50,401 nt of DNA, taken from NCBI GenBank assembly GCA_041621405.1, contig JBFKAV010000007.1, positions 1-50,401 of the forward strand. Reading direction: 5' to 3'. Of this stretch, positions 39,617 through 50,029 are shown piece by piece. This DNA is from JBFKAV01 sp041621405 (GTDB lineage Bacteria; Pseudomonadota; Alphaproteobacteria; Rhodobacterales; Rhodobacteraceae). The position numbers were made by a program, and so were the translations under genes. A model generated the notes under the pieces. That model was not told the origin of the DNA, did no database searches, and was given only the letters and a program-made list of their open reading frames with translations. The first letter of the stretch is position 1. Every line of letters begins with the position of its first letter.

Positions 39617-41524
39617 ATGCATATCCGCGATCCCCGTGCCCGCGCCCTTGCCGCCGCAACAGCGCCGGTCCGAGCGGTGATGCTTCTGGGGAGCCTGCTC
39701 TTGGCGCTCGCGCTGGCCGCGACCGCCGTCCGGGCGCAGGAGCAGGTGGTCGTGTCCCATGGCATCAAGACCTTCGGCGAGCTGCAATACCCGGCCGACT
39801 TCCCGCATCTCACCTACGTGAACCCGGAAGCGCCGAAGGGCGGCGAGATGTCGATCTGGGCCTTCGGCGCGTTCGATTCGATGCATCCCTACACGGTGAA
39901 GGGCCGTGCCGGCGGCGCCTCGTCGATCTTCTTCGAGAGCCTCATGTCCGCCACCTTCGATGAGATCGGCGCGTCCTACTGCCTGATCTGCGAGACCATT
40001 GAGTACCCCGAGGACCGGTCTTGGGTGATCTTCAACATGCGCGACGACGTGACCTTCTCGGACGGCTCGCCGCTGACCGCCGAGGACGTCGCCTTCAGCT
40101 ATGAGATCCTGCGCGACAAGGGGCTGTCGGACTTCCGCTTCGTGCTGGCGCAGCAGGTCGAGGGCTACGAGATCCTCGGGCCGCACCGGATCAAGTTCAG
40201 CTTCATGCCCGACTTCCCCAAGCGCGACCTGCCGTCGCTGATTGGGGGCCTGCCGATCTTCTCGAAGGCCGAGTACGAGGCCTCGGGGCGCGACTTCGAG
40301 GAAAGCTCGATGACGCCGATGCTGGGCTCGGGACCTTATTTGCTCGGCCGGGTCGACGTGGGCCAGACCATCGTCTACCGCCGCAACCCCGACTACTGGG
40401 GCTGGGATCATCCGCTGATGATCGGTCGGTCGAACTTCGACTCGATCCGGATCGAGTATTACGCCGACTACGCCGCCGCCTTTGAGGGCTTCAAGGGTGG
40501 CAGCTACCACTTCCGCAACGAGGCCTCTTCGCTCTCCTGGGCCACGGGGTACGATTTCCCCGCGGTGCAGAACGGCTGGGTGGTCAAGCGCGAGCTTGAC
40601 GACGGCACCATCGCCACCGGCCAGAGCTTCGCCTTCAACCTGCGCCGACCGCTGTTCCAGGACGCGCGCGTCCGCGAGGCGATCGGGCTGATGTTCAACT
40701 TCGAATGGTCAAACGAGACCCTGTTCTACGGGCTTTACGCTCGGATACACTCGTTCTGGGAAAACAGCGACCGAGCCGCCACCGGCGTGCCTTCGCCCGA
40801 GGAGGCGGCGATCCTCGAGCCCCTGGTGGGGGCGAACCTGCTGCCGCCCGAGATCCTGGTCTCCGAGCCGGTCATGGCGCCAACCTCCTCGAGCCGCCAG
40901 CTCGACCGCGGCAACCTGCGCAAGGCCTCCGCGCTGCTCGACGAGGCGGGCTGGACCGTTGGTTCCGACGGCATGCGCCGGAACGCCGAGGGCGAGGTCT
41001 TGCGGCTCGAGTTCCTGAACGACAGCCAGACCTTCGACCGGGTGATCAACCCCTATGTCGAGAACCTGCGCCGGCTTGGGGTGGAGGCAATCCACACCCG
41101 GGTCGACAACGCCCAGGCCACCGAGCGCGAGCGCAACTACGATTTCGACATGGTGACCACGCAGTTCCCGATGGACTACATCCCGGGATCCGGGCTGAAG
41201 CAGTACTTCGGCTCGGAGACGGCCGACAGCTCGGTCTTCAACGTCATGGGGCTGAAGAGCAAGGCGGTGGACCGGCTGGTCGAGGTGGTGCTGGCGGCCG
41301 AGACCGAAGAAGAGCTCATCCACGCCACCCGCGCGCTCGACCGGGTGCTGCGCGCCGAGCGGTTCTGGGTGCCACAGTGGTTCAAGAACAAGCACACGGT
41401 CGCCTACTACGACATGTACGAGCACCCCGACCCGCTGCCGCCGTACGGTCTCGGCAACCTCGATTTCTGGTGGTTCAACGCCGAGAAGGCCGAGCGTCTG
41501 CGGGCCGCTGGCGCGATCCGCTAG
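39617..41524 (+). CDS. yejA: Peptide/microcin C ABC transporter, substrate-binding protein
   Basis: A 635-residue periplasmic binding protein (family 5). The signal peptide has a long hydrophobic core (AVMLLGSLLLALALAATAVRA, cleaved before QEQ). The mature part opens with HGIKTFGELQYPADFPHLTYVNPEAPKGG, a YejA hallmark, and has SPLTAEDVAFSYEILRD. In enterobacteria YejABEF imports microcin C and some peptides. yejB follows after 14 bases. Confidence 0.93.
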   Translation: MHIRDPRARALAAATAPVRAVMLLGSLLLALALAATAVRAQEQVVVSHGIKTFGELQYPADFPHLTYVNPEAPKGGEMSIWAFGAFDSMHPYTVKGRAGGASSIFFESLMSATFDEIGASYCLICETIEYPEDRSWVIFNMRDDVTFSDGSPLTAEDVAFSYEILRDKGLSDFRFVLAQQVEGYEILGPHRIKFSFMPDFPKRDLPSLIGGLPIFSKAEYEASGRDFEESSMTPMLGSGPYLLGRVDVGQTIVYRRNPDYWGWDHPLMIGRSNFDSIRIEYYADYAAAFEGFKGGSYHFRNEASSLSWATGYDFPAVQNGWVVKRELDDGTIATGQSFAFNLRRPLFQDARVREAIGLMFNFEWSNETLFYGLYARIHSFWENSDRAATGVPSPEEAAILEPLVGANLLPPEILVSEPVMAPTSSSRQLDRGNLRKASALLDEAGWTVGSDGMRRNAEGEVLRLEFLNDSQTFDRVINPYVENLRRLGVEAIHTRVDNAQATERERNYDFDMVTTQFPMDYIPGSGLKQYFGSETADSSVFNVMGLKSKAVDRLVEVVLAAETEEELIHATRALDRVLRAERFWVPQWFKNKHTVAYYDMYEHPDPLPPYGLGNLDFWWFNAEKAERLRAAGAIR

Positions 41525-41538
41525 GGTCCGGCCGCCGG

Positions 41539-42627
41539 ATGGGCGCCTATATCCTCCGCAGGATCCTCCTGGTGGTCCCGACCCTGTTCGGGATCATGGT
41601 GATCAACTTCGCGCTGACCCAGTTCGTGCCGGGCGGCCCGATCGAGCAGATCATCGCCCAGATGGAGGGCCGCGGCGACGTGTTCCAGACCATCGCCGGC
41701 GGCGGTGATGCCGGCGGCGGCACCGAGGCCGTCGGCGGCGACGACCGCTACCTGGGCGCGCGCGGCCTGCCGCCGGCCTTCATCGCCGAGCTCGAGCGAC
41801 AGTTCGGCTTCGACAAGCCGCCCGTCCAGCGCTTCTTCGAAATGATGTGGAACTACGTCCGCCTGGACTTCGGCGAGAGCTACTTCCGCTCGATATCGGT
41901 CGTGGACCTGGTGATCGAGAAGATGCCGGTCTCGATCACGCTCGGGCTCTGGTCGACGCTGCTCGCCTACCTGATCTCGATTCCGCTCGGCATCCGCAAG
42001 GCGGTGAAGGACGGCTCGACCTTCGACGCCTGGACAAGCGGAGCGATCATCGTCGGCTACGCTATCCCTGGCTTCCTGTTCGCCATCCTGCTCCTGGTGC
42101 TGTTCGCCGGGGGCTCGTTCTACCAGTGGTTCCCGCTGCGCGGGCTGACATCGGACAACTGGGAGCAATTGTCGATCTTCGGCAAGGTCGTCGATTATTT
42201 CTGGCACATCACGCTCCCGGTCGTGGCCTCGACGATCTCGAGCTTTGCCACACTGACGCTCTTGACCAAGAACTCGTTCCTCGACGAGATCCGCAAGCAG
42301 TACGTGATGACCGCCAAGGCCAAGGGGGTGAGCGAGAGCCGCGTGCTCTACGGCCATGTCTTCCGCAACGCGATGCTGATCGTGGTGGCGGGGTTCCCCG
42401 GGCTCTTCCTTGCGGTTTTCTTCTCCGGCTCGCTCATCATCGAGACGATCTTCTCGCTCGACGGGCTCGGGCGGCTCGGCTTCGAGGCCGCGGTGGCGCG
42501 CGACTACCCGGTGATCTTCGGCACGCTTTTCTTCTTCGGGCTCGTCGGCCTGATCATCGGCATCGTCTCCGACCTGGTCTACGTCTGGATCGATCCGCGG
42601 ATCGACTTCGCGAGCCGGGAAACCTGA
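41539..42627 (+). CDS. yejB: Peptide/microcin C ABC transporter, permease YejB
   Basis: A 362-residue inner-membrane permease. It begins GAYILRRILLVVPTLFGIMV, has an extended periplasmic loop after the first span (Gly-rich VFQTIAGGGDAGGGTE), and the permease signature in TAKAKGVSESRVLYGHVFRNA (EAA loop), ending with FLAVFFSGSLIIETIF. Length matches YejB (364 residues in E. coli). The start is the ATG at 41539; the frame upstream belongs to yejA's shadow. yejE starts one base after the stop. Confidence 0.94.
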   Translation: MGAYILRRILLVVPTLFGIMVINFALTQFVPGGPIEQIIAQMEGRGDVFQTIAGGGDAGGGTEAVGGDDRYLGARGLPPAFIAELERQFGFDKPPVQRFFEMMWNYVRLDFGESYFRSISVVDLVIEKMPVSITLGLWSTLLAYLISIPLGIRKAVKDGSTFDAWTSGAIIVGYAIPGFLFAILLLVLFAGGSFYQWFPLRGLTSDNWEQLSIFGKVVDYFWHITLPVVASTISSFATLTLLTKNSFLDEIRKQYVMTAKAKGVSESRVLYGHVFRNAMLIVVAGFPGLFLAVFFSGSLIIETIFSLDGLGRLGFEAAVARDYPVIFGTLFFFGLVGLIIGIVSDLVYVWIDPRIDFASRET

Positions 42628-42628
42628 G

Positions 42629-43737
42629 ATGGCACTGCTATCCCCCCTCAACCAGCGCCGCTGGCGCAACTTCCGTTCGAACGGCCGCGCCTACTGGTCG
42701 CTGATCGTCTTCGCTGTGCTGTTCGGGCTGTCGCTCTTTGCCGAGTTCCTGGCCAACGACAAGCCGATCCTAGTGCACTATCGCGGAGAGTACTTCACCC
42801 CGATCTGGCGCTTCTATCCCGAGACCGCCTTCGGTGGCGATTTCCAGACCGAGGCGATCTACCGTGACATCGAGGTCAAGTGTCTGATCGTCTCGGGCGG
42901 CCGCGAGGAGTGCTGGGACGATCCCGAGGGCATCGTGGCGGAGGTGGAGAGCACCGGCGCGGTCGGGGGCGAGCCGGTCGAGCAGGGCTGGATGCTCTGG
43001 CCGCTGATTCCCTACAGCTACAACACCGTGAACGAGATCCCCGGCTCCGCGCCCTCGGCGCCCGACGAGAACCACATCCTCGGCACCGACGACACCGCGC
43101 GCGACGTGCTCGCCCGGGTGATCTACGGCTTCCGGCTGTCGGTCGCTTTCGCGCTGATCGTCAGCCTCACCACCTCGCTGATCGGCATCTTCGCCGGCGC
43201 CGTGCAGGGCTTCTTCGGCGGCTGGCTCGACCTGATCTTCCAGCGCCTGATCGAGGTCTGGAGCGCCACGCCGTCGCTCTACATCATCATCATCGTCGCC
43301 GCGATCTGGCAGATGAGCTTCTGGCTTCTTGTGATCCTGACCACGCTCTTCGGCTGGACCGCGCTCGTCGGCGTGGTCAGGGCCGAATTCCTGCGCGCGC
43401 GCAACTTCGAATACGTCCGCGCCGCCCGGGCGCTCGGCGTCGGCAACATGGCGATCATGTTCCGCCACCTTCTGCCCAACGCGATGGTCGCCACCCTGAC
43501 GATCCTGCCCTTCATCATCACCGGCGCGATCGGCGGGCTTGCCGCGCTCGACTTCCTCGGCTTCGGCCTGCCCTCCTCGGCGCCCTCGCTGGGCGAGCTC
43601 ACGCTGCAGGCCAAGCAGAACCTGCAGGCGCCCTGGCTTGGCTTCACCGCCTTCTTCGTCTTCGCGATCATGCTGTCGCTCCTCGTCTTCATCTTCGAGG
43701 GCGTGCGGGACGCCTTCGACCCGAGGAAGACGTTCCG

Positions 43738-43741
<4 letters not shown>
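42629..43741 (+). CDS. yejE: Peptide/microcin C ABC transporter, permease YejE
   Basis: A 370-residue permease, partner of YejB. It opens LLSPLNQRRWRNFRSNGRAYWSL, with the first span followed by a long periplasmic loop (about 40-150) that includes a Cys pair (KCLIVSGGREECWD). The GTDDTARDVLARVIYGFRLS segment and the EAA loop VRAARALGVGNMAIMFRHLLPNA are typical of DppC-type permeases. The stop overlaps the yejF start (GTGA). Confidence 0.94.
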
Positions 43742-45347
<1,606 letters not shown>

Positions 45348-45351
<4 letters not shown>

Positions 45352-46583
45352 GGGTCCTGCTGGTCCACCAGAACTTTCCCGGCCAGTTCCGCCACGTCGC
45401 CCCGGGGCTGGTCGCGCGCGGCCACGAGATCGCGGTGATCACCGACGGCAACAACAAGACCCAGAGCCCCTACCTGACCGCGCGCTATGCCCACACCCCG
45501 CCAGAGCGGTCGCGGATCGTCGACGTGGGCGCGCCCTTGGCCGCTCATCACGCGCAGATGGCCGGCCGGGGCGCCGCCGCCGCGCGGGTCGCCGCCAAGC
45601 TTCGCGACGAGCGCGACTTCTGCCCCGACGTCATCTTCGGCCATCCTGGCTGGGGCGAAATGCTCTTTCTCTCGGCGGTCTGGCCCGGGGTGCCGCAGCT
45701 GCACTACGCCGAGTTCTACTACGCGCCGCAGGGGCTCGACGCCGATTTCGACCCGGAGTTCCAGAAGCCCAGCCTGGCACGGGCGCTGTCCACACTGGCG
45801 ATGCGGAGCCACATGGCGCAGTCGATGCTGGAGGCAGAGGCGGCGATCGCGCCGACCGAATGGCAGGCCTCCACCTTCCCGCGCGCGCTTCGCGCCGACA
45901 TCAAGGTGATCCACGACGGTGTCGACACCGCCGCGCTACGCCCCGACCCGGCGGCCGAGTTCCGGCCGCCCGGGAGCGACCTCGTGCTCCGGTACGGCGA
46001 CGAGGTCCTGACCTATGTGGCGCGCAACCTCGAGCCCTATCGCGGTGCCCACATCTTCCTGCGCGCGCTGCCCGAGGTGCTGGCGGCCCGGCCCGAGGCG
46101 CGGGTGGTGGTCGTGGGCGGCACAGGGGTGAGCTACGGCGCGCCGCCGCAGGGCGGTGGTTCGTGGAAGGATGCGCTGCTCAAGGAGCTGGGCGGACGGC
46201 TCGATGCGTCCCGCGTCCATTTCGCCGGCTGGCTGGCCTATCCCGACTACTGCCGGCTGATGCAGGTGAGCCGGGTGCATGCCTATCTCAGCTATCCCTT
46301 CGTGCTGTCGTGGTCGCTGCTGGAGGCGATGAGCATGGGGGCGGCGGTTGTCGCCTCTCGCACCCCGCCCGTGGAAGAGGTGATCGAGCACGAGGTGAAC
46401 GGCCGGCTGGTCGATTTCTTCGACGTCCCCGGCTGGGCGGCGGCGCTCACCGAGGCGCTGGCCGAGCCCGAGGGATTGACGCCCTTGCGCCGAGCGGCGC
46501 GGGAGACAGTGGTGAGCCGCTATGACCTCGGACGCTGCCTGCCCCGGATTCTCGATCTGGTGGAGGCGACGGCACGCGCGTGA
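45348..46583 (+). CDS. Family 4 glycosyltransferase
   Basis: A 411-residue GT-B fold enzyme. The N-terminal domain starts RVLLVHQNFPGQFRHVAPGL, and the C-terminal nucleotide-sugar domain has LEPYRGAHIFLRALPEVL, VVVVGG and SLLEAMSMGAAVVASRTPP with the conserved Glu pair (E in LLEAM and PVEEVI). Donor and acceptor are unknown. It overlaps yejF by four bases (ATGA), so it is translated with the transporter; a functional link is unclear, and chance operon joining is possible. A REP-like element follows its stop. Confidence 0.87.
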
Positions 46584-46598
46584 GCGCAGTGAGAGGAA

Positions 46599-46670
46599 GG
46601 CGGCTGTCGGCCCCGGGCCGCCCGTGGCGGGCGTCTCCCCCCCCCGAGAATACCTGGACAAGGGGAAAGC
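46599..46670 (+). repeat. REP-like intergenic repeat, copy 4
   Basis: GGCGGCTGTCGGCCCC, then an imperfect G/C hairpin, then CCCCCGAGAATACCTGGACA and AGGGGAAAGC. It lies between the converging glycosyltransferase and hemN genes. Confidence 0.6.
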
Positions 46671-46674
46671 GCCT

Positions 46675-48030
46675 TCAGATCGCCGAGGAGTGCCCGGCCT
46701 GGGAGAGATCGTAGGCGTCGAAGGCGCGGGCGATCATCCGGGTGAGCGGGCGCGCGTGATCGGGGATGGCAAAGCCCTCGGCCGAGACCTCGACCATGCC
46801 CGGGAAGCCGGCTGCGGCTTCGCGGAACAGCCGTTGCAGCGTCAGCTCGTCGATGCCGAAGCGGCGCCGGATCTCGGTCGCGTCGATTCGGAAGTCGCAC
46901 ATCAGCGCCTCGATCATCCGACCGCGCAGCAGGTCGTCGGCCGTGAAGGCATGGCCGCGGCCGGTGGCGAACTCTCCACCGCGGATGCGCTTGGTGTAGT
47001 CGCCGGTGGGCGAGACGTTCTGCGCGTAGCCCTGCGGGAAGCGCGAGATCGCCGAGGCGCCGAGGCCGATGAGCGCCGGAGCGGTGTCGTCGGTATAGCC
47101 CTGGAAGTTTCGGCGGAGCCGGCCCTCGCGGGCGGCCACCGCGAGCCCGTCCTCGGGCCGCGCGAAATGGTCGATGCCGATCTCGACGTAGCCGTCCCAC
47201 AGGAACAGCTTTCGCGCGGTCTCGAAGAGCTCGAGCCGCTCTTCCGGGCGCGGCAGCGTGTCGGATGGGATCATGCTCTGCCGGCGCGCCATCCAGGGCA
47301 CGTGGGCATAGCCGTAGAGCGCCACCCGGTCGGGAGAGAGCGACAAGAGCTTCTGCACGCTGTCGGCGATGCGCTGCTGCGTCTGGTGCGGCAGTCCAAA
47401 CAAGATGTCGGCGTTGAGGCTCCTGATTCCGCGGGCGCGCAGGGCCTCGGCGGCGGCACGGGTCACCTCATAGCTCTGGTCGCGGCCGATGATGCCCTGT
47501 ATCTCGGGGTCGAAGTCCTGCACCCCGATCGAAGCGCGGTTCATCCCCGCCGCGGCCAGCGCGTCGAGGCGCGCGTCGCCAATCTCGTTGGGGTCAATCT
47601 CGACCGAGAACTCTGCACCCTCGGCAAGTGGCGCGGCGGCGAAGATCGCGGCGGCGAGATCTTCGATCAGCGCCGGCGACATCAGCGTCGGCGTGCCGCC
47701 GCCCCAGTGCAGGCGCGACAATCTGACGCCTTCTGGCAGGTTGGCGGCGAGCAGCGCGATCTCGGCCTTGAGCGTCTCCACATAGGCCGCGACGGGCTCG
47801 CCCGTGGCGGTGCCCTGGGTGCGGCAGGCGCAGAACCAGCAGAGCCTGCGGCAGAACGGGACGTGCACGTAGAGCGAGATTTCTCCGCCGCGTGGTATCG
47901 CCTCTATCCAGGCGGCGAACTCGGTCGCGCGGACAGCATCGGAGAATTGCGGCGCCGTCGGGTAGCTCGTGTAGCGCGGTACACGTGCGTCGAATAGGCC
48001 GAGCCTCGAGAGTTGTGAATCGACCGCCAT
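46675..48030 (-). CDS. hemN: Oxygen-independent coproporphyrinogen III oxidase
   Basis: A 451-residue radical-SAM enzyme that oxidatively decarboxylates coproporphyrinogen III in heme and bacteriochlorophyll synthesis without O2. The 4Fe-4S site is Cys60-x3-Cys64-x2-Cys67 (VPFCRRLCWFCACRTQG), preceded by RYTSYPTAPQF, a signature of true HemN. LHWGGGTPTLM and SIGVQDFDPEIQ are also as expected. An FNR box in the divergent gap with fnrL fits low-oxygen induction. It is called hemZ or hemN in Rhodobacter. Confidence 0.95.
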   Translation of the reverse strand: MAVDSQLSRLGLFDARVPRYTSYPTAPQFSDAVRATEFAAWIEAIPRGGEISLYVHVPFCRRLCWFCACRTQGTATGEPVAAYVETLKAEIALLAANLPEGVRLSRLHWGGGTPTLMSPALIEDLAAAIFAAAPLAEGAEFSVEIDPNEIGDARLDALAAAGMNRASIGVQDFDPEIQGIIGRDQSYEVTRAAAEALRARGIRSLNADILFGLPHQTQQRIADSVQKLLSLSPDRVALYGYAHVPWMARRQSMIPSDTLPRPEERLELFETARKLFLWDGYVEIGIDHFARPEDGLAVAAREGRLRRNFQGYTDDTAPALIGLGASAISRFPQGYAQNVSPTGDYTKRIRGGEFATGRGHAFTADDLLRGRMIEALMCDFRIDATEIRRRFGIDELTLQRLFREAAAGFPGMVEVSAEGFAIPDHARPLTRMIARAFDAYDLSQAGHSSAI

Positions 48031-48065
48031 TCACCTACGTTTCCAACGGGTAGGCTCGGCCCACC

Positions 48066-48079
48066 TTGATCGAGATCAA
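48066..48079. promoter_or_regulatory. FNR box between hemN and fnrL
   Basis: TTGATCGAGATCAA is a perfect FNR consensus (TTGAT-N4-ATCAA). Its centre is about 43 bases before the hemN ATG and 27 before the fnrL ATG, so FnrL probably activates hemN and acts on its own gene. Confidence 0.93.
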
Positions 48080-48099
48080 GCGCGAACAGTCGGGGGCTC

Positions 48100-48843
48100 A
48101 TGGCAGCATTGGGGGCGACCTTTTCGAAGGATTGTGGCAGTTGCCCGATCCGGCACCGCGCGGTGTGCGCCCGCTGCGAGCCGGACGAGCTGTTGCGGCT
48201 CGAGGAGATCAAGTACTACCGCTCGTTCGAGCCGGGCCAGACGGTGATCTGGTCGGGCGACAAGATGGATTTCGTGGCCTCGGTGGTCTCTGGCGTGGCG
48301 ACGCTGAGCCAGACCATGGAGGACGGGCGGACGCAGATGGTGGGGCTGCTCTTGCCGTCGGATTTCGTCGGCCGGCCGGGGCGCGACCGGGCGGCGCACG
48401 ACGTGAAGGCGGTGACGCCGGTGGTGATGTGCTGTTTTCGGCGCAAGCCCTTCGAGGAGCTGCTGGACCGGACGCCGCATCTCGGCGCGCGGCTGCTGGA
48501 GATGATGCTCGACGAGCTCGACGCGGCGCGGGAATGGATGCTGATCCTGGGCCGCAAGACGGCGCGGGAGAAGATCGCGAGCCTTCTGACGATCATCGCC
48601 CGGCGCGAGACCCATGGCACGGCCGGCGCGATCCGGGGGCGGTTCGACTTCGATCTGCCGCTGACCCGCGAGGCGATGGCCGATTACCTGGGGCTCACGC
48701 TGGAAACGGTGAGCCGGCAGATCTCGGCGCTGAAATCCGAGGGCGTGATCGAACTGAGCGGCAACCGTCACGTTAGCGTGCCCGATTTCGCAAAGCTCCT
48801 GGAAGAGTCCGGCGACGACGCCGACGGCGGCTTCCTGGTGTGA
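48100..48843 (+). CDS. fnrL: FnrL, oxygen-sensing Crp/Fnr regulator
   Basis: A 247-residue iron-sulfur regulator active without oxygen. N-terminal cysteines at 12, 15, 23 and 26 and a central pair at 111-112 include the four ligands of a 4Fe-4S cluster. The C-terminal helix-turn-helix has MADYLGLTLETVSRQISALK; the E-x2-S-R pattern in ETVSRQ is that of FNR, which reads TTGAT half-sites. It controls anaerobic heme, oxidase and photosynthesis genes in Rhodobacter. Neighbours hemN, usp and ccoN have FNR boxes or share promoters with them. Confidence 0.95.
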   Translation: MAALGATFSKDCGSCPIRHRAVCARCEPDELLRLEEIKYYRSFEPGQTVIWSGDKMDFVASVVSGVATLSQTMEDGRTQMVGLLLPSDFVGRPGRDRAAHDVKAVTPVVMCCFRRKPFEELLDRTPHLGARLLEMMLDELDAAREWMLILGRKTAREKIASLLTIIARRETHGTAGAIRGRFDFDLPLTREAMADYLGLTLETVSRQISALKSEGVIELSGNRHVSVPDFAKLLEESGDDADGGFLV

Positions 48844-48978
48844 CACCCCGCCAGGAGAGGGCCGGGCCGATTCCCCTCAGCTCAATGGGACGACCGCCGG
48901 CCGTGACCGGCGCCAGACGGCTTCGCGCGGACGCATGCCGGATCGGGCGCGAGCGGGGTCGCGTCGGCCTTGGTCGAG

Positions 48979-48994
48979 GGCGCTTCAATGCGCC
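48979..48994 (-). other. Hairpin across the usp stop codon
   Basis: GGCGC (48979-48983) and GCGCC (48990-48994) form a short stem with the usp stop codon in the loop. No T-run follows, so it is not a clear terminator. The rest of the 141-base convergent gap to fnrL holds a CGCCGG/CCGGCG stem at 48895-48912 and no gene. Confidence 0.35.
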
Positions 48995-49824
48995 AAGAGC
49001 ACAGGTAGCTTGCTGCCTTCGAGCATGTTGCGGGTGGCACCACCCAGGATCGCCTCACGGAATCGCGAATGGCCATAGGCGCCCATCACCACGAGGTCGG
49101 CGGTGCGATCGTTCGCGTGGCGCTGGATCACGTCGGAGACCTGCGGCATGGTCTTGGCCAGGACCGAGACCTCGGCCCGGCAGCCGTGCCGCGCGATCAT
49201 CTGGCTGAGCCGCCCGCCGGGGTCGGAGCGCTCGGGCCCGTGCGGCGGCGGATCGATGATGGCGATGTCGACGTGATCAGCCCTGGCCAGCAGCGGCATC
49301 GCCCTGCGCACCGCCGAGAGCGCCTCGGCGCTTTCGTTCCAGGCGACGACGATGCGGCTGCCCAGGTTCTCCGGCAGCCCACTCTCGGGCACCACGAGCA
49401 CCGGTGCGTGGCCCTCGAACAGCGCCGCCTCGATCACCGCCTCGTCCTCGATGCCGCGGCCTTCGCCGTAAGGCCGCGGCAGCACCACCAGGTCGGCGAA
49501 CCTGGCCCGTTCGGCCACCAGCCGCGCGAGCGCGGCGATCTGCGCCACCGCTGTCTCGCAGCCCCAGGGGATGTCCTCGGCCTGCATCTTCTCTTTCGCG
49601 AAGTCGCCAAGCTTGTCGGCATCCTCCTGGGCGCGCTCGAGCGTCTCCTGCAGGATCATCGCGTTCGCGCCGGTGTAGTAGTAGCCGGTCTGGGTTCGGT
49701 CGATGCCGACGCAGAGGATGTCGAGATGCCCCTTCTCGCGCCGGGCGACGGCCGTCGCCGCCTCCAGCGCCAGCAGGGCGGTCGCGGAATTCGTCAAGAT
49801 CGTCAGAACGCTCTTGTAGGCCAT
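48985..49824 (-). CDS. Universal stress protein, two tandem Usp domains
   Basis: A 279-residue protein with two Usp folds. Domain 1 (about 1-145) opens YKSVLTILTNSATALLALEAA and ends ADLVVLPRPYGEG...APVLVVPESG. Domain 2 (about 155-279) has RIVVAWNESAEALSAVRRA and ends with the ATP-binding loop GAYGHSRFREAILGGATRNM. Only domain 2 has the full G-x2-G-x9-G(T) motif. The ATG at 49824 is preceded by GGGAGATCCTGAG. It is divergent from ccoN, with an FNR box in the shared promoter region, suggesting low-oxygen induction. Confidence 0.92.
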   Translation of the reverse strand: MAYKSVLTILTNSATALLALEAATAVARREKGHLDILCVGIDRTQTGYYYTGANAMILQETLERAQEDADKLGDFAKEKMQAEDIPWGCETAVAQIAALARLVAERARFADLVVLPRPYGEGRGIEDEAVIEAALFEGHAPVLVVPESGLPENLGSRIVVAWNESAEALSAVRRAMPLLARADHVDIAIIDPPPHGPERSDPGGRLSQMIARHGCRAEVSVLAKTMPQVSDVIQRHANDRTADLVVMGAYGHSRFREAILGGATRNMLEGSKLPVLLAH

Positions 49825-49915
49825 CTCAGGATCTCCCGTTCGCCGGTCTCGAGGCCAGATTAGCCTGCGATCGTTGCGTCACATAGACCTTGCTCAACTC
49901 CGCAGCACTCCGCCT

Positions 49916-49929
49916 TTGACATGGATCAA
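49916..49929. promoter_or_regulatory. FNR box between usp and ccoN
   Basis: TTGACATGGATCAA matches the FNR consensus at nine of ten fixed positions. It lies about 100 bases before each of the divergent starts, and is a likely FnrL site for the cbb3 oxidase operon and usp. Confidence 0.88.
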
Positions 49930-50029
49930 GGCTACGGCCGCGCGCGCTGGCCATACCCGCGTCAGACAGGAAACCCCGCGACGCGGCGGCCAGAATAGGT
50001 ACGCGGGAACAGGACGAAGGGACTAACCG

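Noticed and set aside
40705..41538. N-terminal extension of YejB through the yejA frame
   Set aside because: The extension is the +1 shadow of yejA; the conserved protein begins at the ATG at 41539.
48846..48984. Small gene between fnrL and usp
   Set aside because: Short Arg/Gly-rich frames only, no ribosome site or recognisable sequence.
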